64,000 bases of DNA from Leucobacter aridicollis (GCF_013409595.1 NZ_JACCBD010000001.1:806001-870000), one strand, 5' to 3'. Counted from the first letter of the stretch, positions 1 to 7,972 are shown. Program-made: numbers and translations. Notes: generated by a model not told the origin, from the sequence alone.

Positions 1-621
1 GCGACCCCGCACCGCGGCCTTGGTTGCCTCGTGCTGCGCGCCGCGATCGCGGCGCAGCGCTCCCGCGCCGCTCGGATCCTGCTCCATCCGATCGTCGCAA
101 TCCTCGTCGCGATCGTCGCGCTGCCCGGCCTATTCTTTACCGACGCCATCAGCTGGATCATGGCGGCGCCCGGCGGCCACCAGGTGCTGCTCGCGCTCCT
201 GCTCGCGTTCGGCGTCATCGGCGGCGCGCCGCTCTGGGCGCTCGACCCGCTGCCGCGCAAACCCTCGTTCGGGGTGCGGCTCGCCGGTGCGTTTCTGGAA
301 CTGCAGATCCACGCCCTCTTCGGGCTCGTGCTCCTGCGGAGCGCCAGCGGAATGCTGAGCTGGTACGCGGCGGAGCCGGAGGGCTGGGGCATCAGCCGCG
401 CGCTCGATCAGTCGCTCAGCGGCAGCCTCGTGTGGACGTACGGACAATTGCCGCTCATTGTCGTGCTCATCATCACCCTGTCGAAGTGGCGGCGGAGCGA
501 CATGCGAGGCGCACGCCACCGGCAGCTCGCTGAAGATGAGGCCCTCGACGCATACAACGCATACCTTGCCCAGGCCGCCGACCCGGTCGCGTCTGGCACC
601 ACCCGAAAGGACCCAGCATGA
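1..621 (+). CDS. Cytochrome c oxidase assembly protein, caa3_CtaG family (5' end outside window)
   Basis: The reading frame is open from base 1 with no stop, so the gene very probably begins upstream; GTG at 31 is only an internal candidate. The visible ~200 residues are the C-terminal part of a polytopic membrane protein with about four hydrophobic segments. Family marks are the GGxPLWALDPLP stretch and the IHALFGLVLL helix, typical of the caa3_CtaG family, which helps copper insertion and assembly of haem-copper oxidase. Its stop overlaps the start of the next gene (ATGA), suggesting co-translation with the thiol oxidoreductase, which fits a copper/oxidase maturation role. Family call is good; exact role is inferred. 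Confidence 0.75.
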   Translation, partial: ATPHRGLGCLVLRAAIAAQRSRAARILLHPIVAILVAIVALPGLFFTDAISWIMAAPGGHQVLLALLLAFGVIGGAPLWALDPLPRKPSFGVRLAGAFLELQIHALFGLVLLRSASGMLSWYAAEPEGWGISRALDQSLSGSLVWTYGQLPLIVVLIITLSKWRRSDMRGARHRQLAEDEALDAYNAYLAQAADPVASGTTRKDPA

Positions 622-1349
622 CCGACACCACCAGGCCTCCCCAGCGAAAGCGCATGAGCACGTCGGCGAAGGCGGCGCTCATCACGATCCCGACGGTGAT
701 CGTGGGGGTGATCATCCTCATCCTTGTGCTGTCGCTCGGCAAGTCTTCAGGGCAGCCGGCCGGCGACGCCTCGAACGCCGGTGGCCAGGCAGCCCCCGCG
801 GCGAGTGCGCCCGTCGTCGCCGAGAACTCGCACGTGCTGTCTGACGCCGGGGCCGACGCTCCCACGATCGTCGAGTTCCTCGACTTTGAATGCGAGGCGT
901 GCCGCTCCATCTATCCCGTGATGGAAGAGATGCGCGAGCAGTACGCAGGCAAGATGAACTTCGTCATCCGCTACTTCCCGATTCCCGGGCACCAGAACTC
1001 AATGACCTCGGCGCTCGCCGTCGAGGCCGCCGCGCAGCAGGGCAAGTTCGAAGAGATGTACACGAAGATGTTCGAGACGCAGGAAGAGTGGGGTGAGAAG
1101 CGCGAGTCCGAGGCGCCGCGTTTCCGCGGCTACGCCGAGCAGCTCGGGCTCGACATGGCGGCGTACGACGCCGCCGTGAAGGACCCCGCCACCCAGGAGC
1201 GCATCGAGTTCGACTTCGCTGCGGGCCAAGAGCTCGGCGTGAGCGGAACCCCGACGTTCTTCCTCGAGGGCGAGCTGTTCCAGCCCGAGTACGTCACTGA
1301 CATCACCGAGGCGTTCGACGCCGCCATCGCGGCGAAGCAGCAGCCCTAG
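618..1349 (+). CDS. Membrane-anchored DsbA-like thiol:disulfide oxidoreductase
   Basis: 243 residues: a short basic cytoplasmic end, one membrane helix (about 20-41), an Ala/Gly/Ser-rich linker, then a thioredoxin fold with helical insertion (about 70-240). The active site is C92-E-A-C95 within FLDFECEAC, and the cis-proline loop is GVSGTPTFF. This is the DsbA-like thioredoxin (Thioredoxin_4) arrangement, expected to act outside the membrane on protein thiols. It overlaps the upstream CtaG-like gene by 4 bp, so it may keep oxidase or copper-protein cysteines in the right state. It meets the WYL remnant tail to tail with a 4-bp overlap. Confidence 0.85.
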   Translation: MTDTTRPPQRKRMSTSAKAALITIPTVIVGVIILILVLSLGKSSGQPAGDASNAGGQAAPAASAPVVAENSHVLSDAGADAPTIVEFLDFECEACRSIYPVMEEMREQYAGKMNFVIRYFPIPGHQNSMTSALAVEAAAQQGKFEEMYTKMFETQEEWGEKRESEAPRFRGYAEQLGLDMAAYDAAVKDPATQERIEFDFAAGQELGVSGTPTFFLEGELFQPEYVTDITEAFDAAIAAKQQP

Positions 1350-1711
1350 GCCGGGTCGTATCGTTGGCTGAGCGCGGCGCCGATCCGCGCGAGATGGTCA
1401 CGCACTGACGGCGGGCTCGTAATTTCGAGCCACTCGACGAGACCGGCGAGGTGCCCCGCAATGCCATACTCGCTCGGTGCGTGGAAAGACACCGGGATGC
1501 GACCGTCGCTCGCGGCCGGTTCGACACGCAACGTTGTGCCAACTGCGGCTTGCAGAACGTTCAGGCCGCTCGGCGCGCACCGCGCGTGCACCTCAACGGT
1601 GGTGCGCCGCCGCTCAGCCTCATCCGCGAGGCCTCGCCACGTTGTTGCGAGGTCGAACGTCTCGGCGCGATGAACGGAGGCGTCGATTGCTGTCACCCCC
1701 GAGAACATCAC
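1346..1711 (-). pseudogene. Remnant of a WYL-domain transcriptional regulator (C-terminal part only)
   Basis: The readable part, about 112 residues, matches the C-terminal region of WYL/YafY-type regulators: FDLATTW at the beginning, then a beta-rich stretch and the family ending LAGLVEWLEI...SVRDHLARIGAALSQRY. These proteins normally have about 320 residues with an N-terminal helix-turn-helix and WYL core; both are missing. Homology stops near 1684-1695, exactly where the remnant of an epoxide hydrolase begins on the other strand. It looks like two divergent genes joined by a deletion that removed both 5' halves. ATG codons at 1711 and 1708 lie in the junction and are probably meaningless. 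Confidence 0.7.
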
Positions 1712-2096
1712 TGACTACGACATTGAACACCTCACGGGCGATCTCGCGGCGCTCCTCGATCACTTCGAGTACGCGAGCGCGACGTTTGTCGGGCACGACT
1801 GGGGCGCGTTCGTGGTGTGGAGCTTCACGCTGCTGCACCCTGAGCGGGTCGACAGATGGTACCGCAACCTCAACCGGAATTGGCAGCTGCTCGCCGACGC
1901 CGACCCCATCATTCAGCACCCCGCCCTCATGGTCTACGGGATGCGCGACGCGGTCGCCTGCTCGGAGAACCTGTCGAGCTTCGTTCCGAACGTCGAAGAA
2001 CTCAGCCTGGATAGCGGACACTGGGTGCAGCAGGAGCGCCACCGCGAGACGACGCGTGCCATCCTTGACTGGCTGGATCGACACCCGGCGGGCTAG
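1686..2096 (+). pseudogene. Remnant of an epoxide hydrolase-type alpha/beta hydrolase
   Basis: In the frame ending at 2096 one reads ITDYDIEHLTGDLAALLDHF, then the nucleophile elbow GHDWGA and LLHPERVD, and then directly WYRNLNRNWQLL, ALMVYGMRD and SGHWVQQE. The first block is the nucleophile region and the last blocks are the distal end (acid and His) of epoxide hydrolases. Missing are the N-terminal strands with the HGxP oxyanion loop and about 100 or more lid-domain residues that should lie between HPERVD and WYRN. There is no proper start. This is a gene with a 5' truncation and an internal in-frame deletion, so a working enzyme is unlikely. Confidence 0.7.
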
Positions 2097-2105
2097 GGGG
2101 CCTGG

Positions 2106-2540
2106 ATGAATGACACGCTCTTCTTTGCAGACGCTGAGGCGTTCAGCGCGTGGCTCGACGCCAACCACGCCCACGCTTCGGAGGCTTGGCTGCTCTTCCA
2201 CAAGAAAGGTTCAGGGCGCGCGAGCCAGACCTGGTCTGAGGCCGTGGATGTTGCGCTGTGCTTCGGGTGGATTGACGGGCTCAGAAAGGGCGTTGATGGC
2301 GACAGCTACAAGGTTCGGTTCACCCCCAGGAAGCAGGGAAGCGTGTGGAGCGCGGTGAACGCAGCGGCGTGGCAGGCGTTCCAAGCGTTCGCACCCTCCT
2401 ATAGGCGAGACGCCGTGTGGTGGGTGATGAGCGCAAAGCGGGAAGAGACCCGGGTGAAGCGGCTCGACGCGCTGATCTCGTCATCGCTTGCCGGGCAGCG
2501 GGTCCCGCCGCTTCGGCCTCGGAGTGGCACCGGGGTGTAG
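2106..2540 (+). CDS. YdeI/OmpD-associated family protein, internally shortened
   Basis: 144 residues. The N-terminal half (AWLDANHAHASEAWLLFHKK, then ALCFGWIDG) and the C-terminal half (APSYRRDAVWWVMSAKREETRVKRLDAL) belong to the YdeI/OmpD-associated family. Members usually have about 190 residues; here the family's middle third is missing, with SVWSAVN running straight into AAAWQAFQAFAPSYRR, so the frame is preserved. Start ATG at 2106 follows a G-rich stretch. Family function is not established. The same kind of in-frame internal loss is seen in the neighbouring hydrolase remnant, so this may also be decaying, although the frame is open from start to stop. Confidence 0.6.
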   Translation: MNDTLFFADAEAFSAWLDANHAHASEAWLLFHKKGSGRASQTWSEAVDVALCFGWIDGLRKGVDGDSYKVRFTPRKQGSVWSAVNAAAWQAFQAFAPSYRRDAVWWVMSAKREETRVKRLDALISSSLAGQRVPPLRPRSGTGV

Positions 2541-2556
2541 CGGGCTGCCCCGGCTC

Positions 2557-3756
2557 CTATTCCCGTCGGCTCGTCGCGAGGCTGGCGATCGCCACGACCG
2601 CGGCGAGGAGCGCAACGGCCGCCGTGAACGCGAGGCCCGCACCGCGCAGCCCGATGACCGTGGCGAGCAAACCGACGCCGATCGCTGGCAGCGCGAGCAT
2701 GAGGTAGAGGCCGGCGAAAAACGACGAGGAGACCTCGCCGCGTCGTTCGGGCAGCGCCTGCTCGACAGTCGTGGCGATGCCGGCGTTCATGCAGAGCCCG
2801 GCCGAGACTCCGACCGTCGCCGCCGCGATGAGTAGCGGCGGGAGGGCGACGACCGCCAGCGCCCAGGCGAGGAACGCGACGCCAGCGATCAGGCCGACGC
2901 AGCCAAGGGGGAGCGCGATGCGTGGGCGCATCCGCCGCGCGACGAGCTGCCCCGCGGCCATCCCCGCGAACGCCAAGAACACGACGAAGCCCGCGAGCGC
3001 GTGGCTCTCGAGGCGTAGCTCGCGCGCGAGGAACATCGCGGAGACTGCCGTGAGCACGCCCGTCGCTGCGAACCCCGAGCCGGCCGCGAGCACGGCGCGC
3101 GCGAAGGGCTTCCTGAGGTCGGCGGGCACGCGAAGCCTGTGGGGGTGAATGACAAACCTGCCGGCATTCATCGGCGCCGGAGTCCATGCCAGCAGCGCGA
3201 TCAGCGCGAGCGCGCACAGTGCGAGGTGCACCGCAAAGGGCGTGAAGAGCGGTTTCGACGCAGATTCCGCAATGAGACCGGCGAGGAGCGTGCCGAGCGC
3301 GAGCCCGCCCGTGTTTGCAGCGACGGCGATGGTGCCGGCAACGGATCGGCGCTCGGCGGAGAACAGATCCATCATCGCCGCGGTGCCCGCGCCGCTCATA
3401 AAGCCCGCCCCGAGGCCCGAGATGATGCGGGCGGCGAGGAGTTGCGGCAGCGAGGGCGGGAGGAGGAACAGGAGCGCGCTAAGGAGCGCGAATCCTACGG
3501 CGGTCATGAGGACGGGGCGCCTGCCGATGTCGTCGGAGAGCCTGCCGAAGAGGGACAGTGCGCCAACGACGCCGAGGGCGTAGACAGCGAACAGTACCGT
3601 CACGGTCAGCGGGGAGAACGCGAGCTCGTCGGAGTAGATCGAGTAGAGCGGCGTGGGAAGCGTGGTGCCCATCATGGTGACGCTGAACGCGAAGGCGGTC
3701 GCCGTGACGGCTTTCGCGGGGCGCGCGGGCGCGGGCTCAATTGCGGAGGTGGTCAT
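2557..3756 (-). CDS. MFS transporter, 12-TM drug/solute exporter type
   Basis: 399 residues, nearly all hydrophobic, with about 12 membrane helices. The conserved loop between helices 2 and 3 reads GRLSDDIGRRPVLM, the major facilitator signature, and the first helix carries TTLPTPLYSIYSDEL. Substrate cannot be read from sequence. The gene is divergent from the RibB-like gene across an 88-bp gap holding a 17-bp near-palindrome (3808-3824) and a further half-site, similar to the site in front of the TetR/SIP pair at 5221-5237. I therefore infer control by that TetR, possibly with a flavin, siderophore or toxic compound as substrate. Confidence 0.8.
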   Translation of the reverse strand: MTTSAIEPAPARPAKAVTATAFAFSVTMMGTTLPTPLYSIYSDELAFSPLTVTVLFAVYALGVVGALSLFGRLSDDIGRRPVLMTAVGFALLSALLFLLPPSLPQLLAARIISGLGAGFMSGAGTAAMMDLFSAERRSVAGTIAVAANTGGLALGTLLAGLIAESASKPLFTPFAVHLALCALALIALLAWTPAPMNAGRFVIHPHRLRVPADLRKPFARAVLAAGSGFAATGVLTAVSAMFLARELRLESHALAGFVVFLAFAGMAAGQLVARRMRPRIALPLGCVGLIAGVAFLAWALAVVALPPLLIAAATVGVSAGLCMNAGIATTVEQALPERRGEVSSSFFAGLYLMLALPAIGVGLLATVIGLRGAGLAFTAAVALLAAVVAIASLATSRRE

Positions 3757-3784
3757 ACGGGTGACCTTTCATAAGTAGGCATCG

Positions 3785-3824
3785 TGTCTCGGAATGGTAC
3801 CATTATTCAAGACACAGTGTCTCG
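3785..3824. promoter_or_regulatory. Putative TetR operator between the MFS and RibB-like genes
   Basis: CAAGACACAGTGTCTCG at 3808-3824 is a 17-bp near-palindrome whose inner 13 bp (AGACAC-A-GTGTCT) are perfect. A further half-site TGTCTCG lies at 3785-3791. The arms match the element at 5221-5237 in the TetR/SIP gap, so one regulator probably serves both gaps. Binding is inferred, not shown. Confidence 0.6.
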
Positions 3825-3843
3825 TTAATAGTGGGAGGAAAAG

Positions 3844-4488
3844 ATGGAAGCGCTTGAACTTACGCCGATGGCAGAGGTGCTCGACGAGTTGCGCGCGGGG
3901 CGGGTCGTGCTCGTCGCCGACGACGCGTCGCGCGAAAACGAGGTCGATGCGATCCTCTCCGCCGACCTGGCAACGCCGGCGACGATCGGGTGGATGGTGC
4001 GGCACACGTCGGGCCTGCTGTGTGCGCCGATCACGGCCGAGCGGGCCGATGCGCTCGAGCTGCCGCCGCTCGCGGCTCGGAACGAGGACCCGCGGGGGAC
4101 CGCCTACACCGTGACCGTTGACGCTTGGGGCGTTGCGAGTACCGGAATCTCGGCGACGGACCGTGCGCGGACCGTGAACGTGCTGGCTGACGAGGCCTCC
4201 CGGCCGGGCGATCTCGTCCGTCCAGGCCACATCTTGCCGCTTCGGGCGCACCCGCTCGGAACGTTGGGGCGCGGGGGCCACACCGAGGCGACGATTGATC
4301 TGCTGAGGCTCGCCGGGATGGTTCCCGCAGGCGTCCTCGCGGAACTCGTCGATGATGCGGGAGAGATGCGGCGGGCCGGCGACATCCGCGGCAACGAACG
4401 CTTCGCGGGCATGGCGTTCACGACGGTTGCCGAGGTTGCCGCAGCGGTGTCGGCGGCAGCCCCGGTTGCGCGCCGCTACTCGCGGTAG
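3844..4488 (+). CDS. RibB-like 3,4-dihydroxy-2-butanone 4-phosphate synthase homologue
   Basis: 214 residues, about the length of a stand-alone DHBP synthase, the enzyme that makes the four-carbon unit of riboflavin from ribulose 5-phosphate. Family blocks are present: DDASRENEVD for the usual DDEDRENEGD, then HTSGLLCAP, the stretch GTAYTVTVDAWGVASTGIS, RPGHILPL, GRGGHTEATIDLLRLAG and MVPAGVLAELV. The acidic loop differs at several positions. The start at 3844 has a strong GGGAGG. It lies between an MFS gene and a flavoreductase rather than with other rib genes, so it may be an inducible extra copy that raises flavin supply, or a paralogue with changed function. It overlaps the SIP gene tail to tail by 13 bp. 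Confidence 0.8.
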   Translation: MEALELTPMAEVLDELRAGRVVLVADDASRENEVDAILSADLATPATIGWMVRHTSGLLCAPITAERADALELPPLAARNEDPRGTAYTVTVDAWGVASTGISATDRARTVNVLADEASRPGDLVRPGHILPLRAHPLGTLGRGGHTEATIDLLRLAGMVPAGVLAELVDDAGEMRRAGDIRGNERFAGMAFTTVAEVAAAVSAAAPVARRYSR

Positions 4489-5207
4489 TCGCCAACGCCG
4501 CTGCGCCAGTACCCCTTGATGTGCAGTTCGGCGACGGTGGCGCCGCGCATGTGGTGGCGGAACCAGTGCGCGGACGCCGCTTCGCCGGCAAACCACACGC
4601 CGCCGCTCGGGGAGAACGTGGTGTGCTCGGCGGTGGCGAGGAGTCTTGCCCCGGGTTTCTCTCCACGGCCGCGTGTCAGCCAGGTCGTGGTTGCCTGGGT
4701 CGTCCGGGGGAGATCGAAGTCCTGTCGGTCTCGCTCGTCGCCGAGTTCGATGAACGCGCTCACCGGGCGGTGCGAGTGTTCGCGTTCGAGCATCGCGGCG
4801 ATCGCCGGCAGCGAGGTCTCGTCGCCGTAGAGGATCAGCGCATCGACGTCGCTGCTCGGTGCGCCGCTTGCGCGCGGTCCGGCGACCCGTGCGCGTGAAC
4901 CGAGTGTGCAGTGACTGGCCCACTCCGGGATCGTGCCGTCGCCGTGCACGAAGATGTCGATGGTGATCGTGTCCGCGAGTGGGTCGAAGCCCCGCACCGT
5001 GTAGGCGCGGCCGTGCTCGCCGAACCCGTCGGGCTCGGCGACGAAGAGCTTGACCCAGGAACCCGGGCTGTCGTGGACGACGGCCGCGAGGTCGTGGCCT
5101 GCAAGGGTGAGGCGAATCATGTGCTCGCTGACGATTTCGCGGGCGGTGACGAAGACGTCGCGGGCCGCAGTTGGTCGCTTGCTGGGCCTGGGGGTGGGTG
5201 AGTGCAT
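4476..5207 (-). CDS. Siderophore-interacting protein (FAD-dependent ferric reductase, ViuB/SIP family)
   Basis: 243 residues with an N-terminal FAD-binding barrel and a C-terminal NAD(P)H-binding domain. Family marks are RAYTVRGF (FAD contact), DIFVHGDG, GDETSLPAI, WFAGEA and the terminal IKGYWRSGVGDYRE. SIP enzymes reduce ferric siderophores in the cytoplasm to release iron. The gene is divergent from a TetR regulator with an operator-like palindrome in the gap, and a siderophore importer lies 2 kb downstream of that TetR, so a role in iron release is likely. A flavin-linked partner (RibB-like) sits next to it tail to tail. Confidence 0.88.
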   Translation of the reverse strand: MHSPTPRPSKRPTAARDVFVTAREIVSEHMIRLTLAGHDLAAVVHDSPGSWVKLFVAEPDGFGEHGRAYTVRGFDPLADTITIDIFVHGDGTIPEWASHCTLGSRARVAGPRASGAPSSDVDALILYGDETSLPAIAAMLEREHSHRPVSAFIELGDERDRQDFDLPRTTQATTTWLTRGRGEKPGARLLATAEHTTFSPSGGVWFAGEAASAHWFRHHMRGATVAELHIKGYWRSGVGDYRE

Positions 5208-5220
5208 GAGAAACCTTTAT

Positions 5221-5280
5221 CGAGACAATGTGTATCGTAATAATATGCACAAGACTTTCGGGTCAGCAAGTCTCGAAAGT
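5221..5280. promoter_or_regulatory. Putative TetR operators in the SIP/TetR divergent gap
   Basis: CGAGACAATGTGTATCG at 5221-5237 is an imperfect 17-bp palindrome with the same arms (CGAGACA / TGTxTCG) as the site at 3808-3824. A second inverted repeat, ACTTTCG at 5254-5260 and CGAAAGT at 5274-5280, lies just before the TetR start at 5294 and also contains AGACT/AGTCT arms. This arrangement suits repression of the SIP gene and autoregulation by the TetR. Confidence 0.55.
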
Positions 5281-5293
5281 GTAGGCTGGGGGC

Positions 5294-5872
5294 ATGGATG
5301 AGCGCACACGGCAGGTGGGTCGCCCGCGGAGCGAGGATGCGAGGCTCGCGGTGCTGCGTGCCGTCGATGACATGCTCGTGGAGGAGGGCTACGCAGCGAT
5401 GACCATGAAGGGCATCGCAGAGCGGGCGAAGGTCGGGCGGCAGACCGTCTACCGCTGGTGGTCGTCCAAGGCCGAGATTCTGCTCGAGGCGAGCGCCGCC
5501 GATGCCGCTCGCGAGCTCGCGGTCGCGCCCGGGGAGAACGCGCAGGACGATGTGGCTGCGTTCCTCACTGCCCTGTCGGAATTCCTCACCCGCTCGGACG
5601 CTGGCCTCGCCTACCGGGCGCTTCTGGGGGAGGCGCAGCACGATGCCAAGGTCGCCGCATTGCTTCACGGTACTGACGTGCTCGGCGACGCCGCGCGCGC
5701 GTTGATCGCGCAGGTGGAGGATCGCGGCGCGCTCGCTCCAACGGCGGGCGGCGAGCGCGAGGTGCGGGTGGCGGAGCTCGTCGGCCCAACGCTATTTCGG
5801 ACACTCGGAGGTGGGGCCGCCTGGGCGCCAGCCGAAGTGGCCGTGCTGGCCCGCAGGTTTCTGCTGGGATAG
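5294..5872 (+). CDS. TetR family transcriptional regulator
   Basis: 192 residues. The N-terminal helix-turn-helix reads GRPRSEDARLAVLRAVDDML, then GYAAMTMKGIAERAKVGRQTVYRWWSSKAEIL, a typical TetR DNA-binding domain at residues 8-58. The rest is the helical ligand-binding and dimer part. It is divergent from the SIP flavoreductase, and its presumed operator motif recurs in front of the RibB-like and MFS genes, so I infer a three-promoter local regulon. The inducer is unknown. Confidence 0.9.
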   Translation: MDERTRQVGRPRSEDARLAVLRAVDDMLVEEGYAAMTMKGIAERAKVGRQTVYRWWSSKAEILLEASAADAARELAVAPGENAQDDVAAFLTALSEFLTRSDAGLAYRALLGEAQHDAKVAALLHGTDVLGDAARALIAQVEDRGALAPTAGGEREVRVAELVGPTLFRTLGGGAAWAPAEVAVLARRFLLG

Positions 5873-5915
5873 CGCCGCCAGGAGGGCCGGGCTGGCCTGC
5901 TACGCTATTCATCTG

Positions 5916-6758
5916 ATGAATCGTATGGGGCCGATCGACTGGGGCGCGAGCGTGGCTCGCCCCTCATCGCTGAGCGCTCCCTTCCTCATGGCGACGGGGG
6001 TGCTGACCGGTGGGGACGGCGCGGCGCGGCCGGTCGCCCCGCCGCACTCTCACCCCGAACCGATGCTCGCCTGGTGCTACCGCGGAACGGTCTGGGTGTA
6101 CCTCGAGGACTCGATCTGGCGGCTCGCGCCGGGGGAGGGGATCTGGCTCCCCGCCCACACCCCGCACACCGCGCGGCACGAGCGGGACTCCGTCGGGTGC
6201 TACACGAACGTGCCCGATTCGGCGCTCGCCGAGCCGCTCCAAGAGGTGCGGCGGGTGCGCGTGCAGCGCGCGGTGCAGGAGATGCTGCTGCATCTCGGGG
6301 TGAACGACATGGATCCCGAACTGCGCGTGCGCATCCAGGGGGTGCTGCTCGACATGCTCCAGGAACCGGTCGCCGAGGAGCCCGCCGAGGTGAACGAGAT
6401 TCCGGTGCCGGGTGACGAGCGCGTGCGACCCCTGGTCGAGGCCGTGCTCGCCTCGCCCGGAGACGGGCGCACCGCGCGCGACCTGTTCGCACAACACGGG
6501 CTCCACGAGCGCACCGTGCTGCGGGTGTTCGTGAGCGACATCGGCATGAGCTTCGGGCAGTGGCGAACGGGGGTGCGAATGACGCTGGCGGCGCGGCTCC
6601 TGCTTGCCGGCACGCCGGTCGGTGCAGTCGGAAGCAAGTGTGGCTACCACTCGACGAGCGCGTTCTCGGCCGCCTTCAAGGAGCGCTTCGGGGTGACGCC
6701 GACGCAGTACGCGTCGCGCGCCCGGTCAGAGGACGCGCACCGCGCGTACTGGCGGTAA
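5916..6758 (+). CDS. AraC family regulator with N-terminal cupin domain
   Basis: 280 residues from ATG 5916. The N-terminal part is a cupin-type sensor (PHSHPEPMLAWCYRG, then LAPGEGIWLPAHTPHTA), and the C-terminal part has two AraC helix-turn-helix units: ARDLFAQHGLHERTVLRVF and VGAVGSKCGYHSTSAFSAAFKERFGVTPTQY. No clear ribosome-binding site precedes 5916, but TACGCT at 5901-5906 could be a -10 box for a nearly leaderless message; ATG 5925 is the alternative. It lies directly upstream of the IdeR-boxed siderophore importer. By analogy with siderophore-sensing AraC regulators it may activate that importer; this is inference. Confidence 0.85.
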   Translation: MNRMGPIDWGASVARPSSLSAPFLMATGVLTGGDGAARPVAPPHSHPEPMLAWCYRGTVWVYLEDSIWRLAPGEGIWLPAHTPHTARHERDSVGCYTNVPDSALAEPLQEVRRVRVQRAVQEMLLHLGVNDMDPELRVRIQGVLLDMLQEPVAEEPAEVNEIPVPGDERVRPLVEAVLASPGDGRTARDLFAQHGLHERTVLRVFVSDIGMSFGQWRTGVRMTLAARLLLAGTPVGAVGSKCGYHSTSAFSAAFKERFGVTPTQYASRARSEDAHRAYWR

Positions 6759-6839
6759 ATCTGACGTTTGGCGGTTTTTCGCAAGAAGTCGTCCGCAACG
6801 CAACACACGAGAGCGGGCGGGCCTCGTAGCATCGTTTTG

Positions 6840-6858
6840 TTAGGTAAGGCTTGCCTAA
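6840..6858. promoter_or_regulatory. IdeR/DtxR iron box before the siderophore importer
   Basis: TTAGGTAAGGCTTGCCTAA is a 19-bp near-palindrome matching the DtxR/IdeR consensus (TTAGGTTAGGCTAACCTAA) with few differences. It lies about 53 bp before the ATG of the substrate-binding lipoprotein, where iron-loaded IdeR would block transcription. Read directly from the sequence; the regulator itself is not in this window. Confidence 0.85.
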
Positions 6859-6910
6859 CTCTCGCTGCCGATTTGCGGCCGCGACCAGCCATCTTTCCGC
6901 TAGGAGAACA

Positions 6911-7972
6911 ATGCTGCACGCTTCAGCGCGCCCACACACGCGACGACTCTCGGGAGTCGCCACCCTCATCGCCGCCGCGGCCATCGCCCTCACCGGCTGC
7001 ACCGCGCCAGCCGCCGAGGAACCCGCGGACGCATCGTCGGCGACGGGCGTCACCATCGAACACGCGCACGGCACCACCGTCATCCCCGAAAAGCCGAAGC
7101 GGATCGTCGCGCTCGGCTGGATGACCCCCGACATCGTCGCGGCGCTCGGTGAGAACCCCGTTGGCATCGAAGAGGTGTGGGGTGCCGACGAGAGCGGCTA
7201 CCTGCCCTGGTTCAACGAGTTCGTGACCGAGGAGTACGGCGAGACGCCGGAGATCATTCCGTACGGCAAGGAGGGCCCGAACTTCGAGGGCATCAAGGCG
7301 CTGAAGCCGGACCTCATCCTTGGCCTCTACACGGGCATCACCGACGTCGAGTACGAGCGGCTGAGCGAGATCGCCCCGACCGTGCCCTACATCAAGGGGC
7401 CGTGGGATCCGAGCACCTGGGAGGAGATGACCCGCACCGTCGGCAAGGCCATGTGGGAGGAGGAACGCGCCGAGGAACTCGTCGCCGAGACCGAGGAACT
7501 CGTGACCTCGCTCGCGGACGAACACCCGGAGTTCTCCGGCAAGACGTTCGTCTGGGGGCTCACCATGCCCGAGGGCAGCACCGATCTCGGCGTCTACCTC
7601 GACTACGATCCGCGCGTGCGCATCACCGAGGCGCTCGGTTTCACCTCGACGAGCGCGATGGACAGCTTCCATCAGAGCGCCGAGGGCGACAACTGGTACA
7701 CGGGCGTGAGCCTCGAGAACCTGTCCGACGTCGAGGCCGACGTCTTCGCCGCCTGGGGCGCGAGCAAGGCCGAGGCGACCGCGACCGTCGAGAACAAGAT
7801 CGTGTCGAAGTGGAACCCGATCGCGAACGGCGCCTACGTCATCTACAACAACCAGGCGGAGGCGGCAGCCATCAGCTCGCCGACCGTGCTGTCGCTGCAG
7901 TACATCCTGCCGAAGTACGTCGATGACCTCGCGGCCGCGCTGCAGGGCGAGCCGACAAACTCCAACGAATGA
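6911..7972 (+). CDS. Iron-siderophore ABC transporter substrate-binding lipoprotein (FecB/FhuD class)
   Basis: 353 residues from ATG 6911, chosen because AGGAGA precedes it closely; a longer frame upstream would run into the IdeR box. The N-terminus is a lipoprotein signal with lipobox IALTGC and lipid-anchored Cys30. The mature part is a periplasmic-binding-protein fold of the Fe-siderophore (PF01497) class: TTVIPEKPKRIVALGWMTPDIVAALGENPVGI near the start and KPDLILGLYTGIT in the first lobe. It binds ferric siderophore outside the membrane and hands it to the permeases that follow. First gene of a four-gene operon behind an iron box. Confidence 0.93.
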   Translation: MLHASARPHTRRLSGVATLIAAAAIALTGCTAPAAEEPADASSATGVTIEHAHGTTVIPEKPKRIVALGWMTPDIVAALGENPVGIEEVWGADESGYLPWFNEFVTEEYGETPEIIPYGKEGPNFEGIKALKPDLILGLYTGITDVEYERLSEIAPTVPYIKGPWDPSTWEEMTRTVGKAMWEEERAEELVAETEELVTSLADEHPEFSGKTFVWGLTMPEGSTDLGVYLDYDPRVRITEALGFTSTSAMDSFHQSAEGDNWYTGVSLENLSDVEADVFAAWGASKAEATATVENKIVSKWNPIANGAYVIYNNQAEAAAISSPTVLSLQYILPKYVDDLAAALQGEPTNSNE

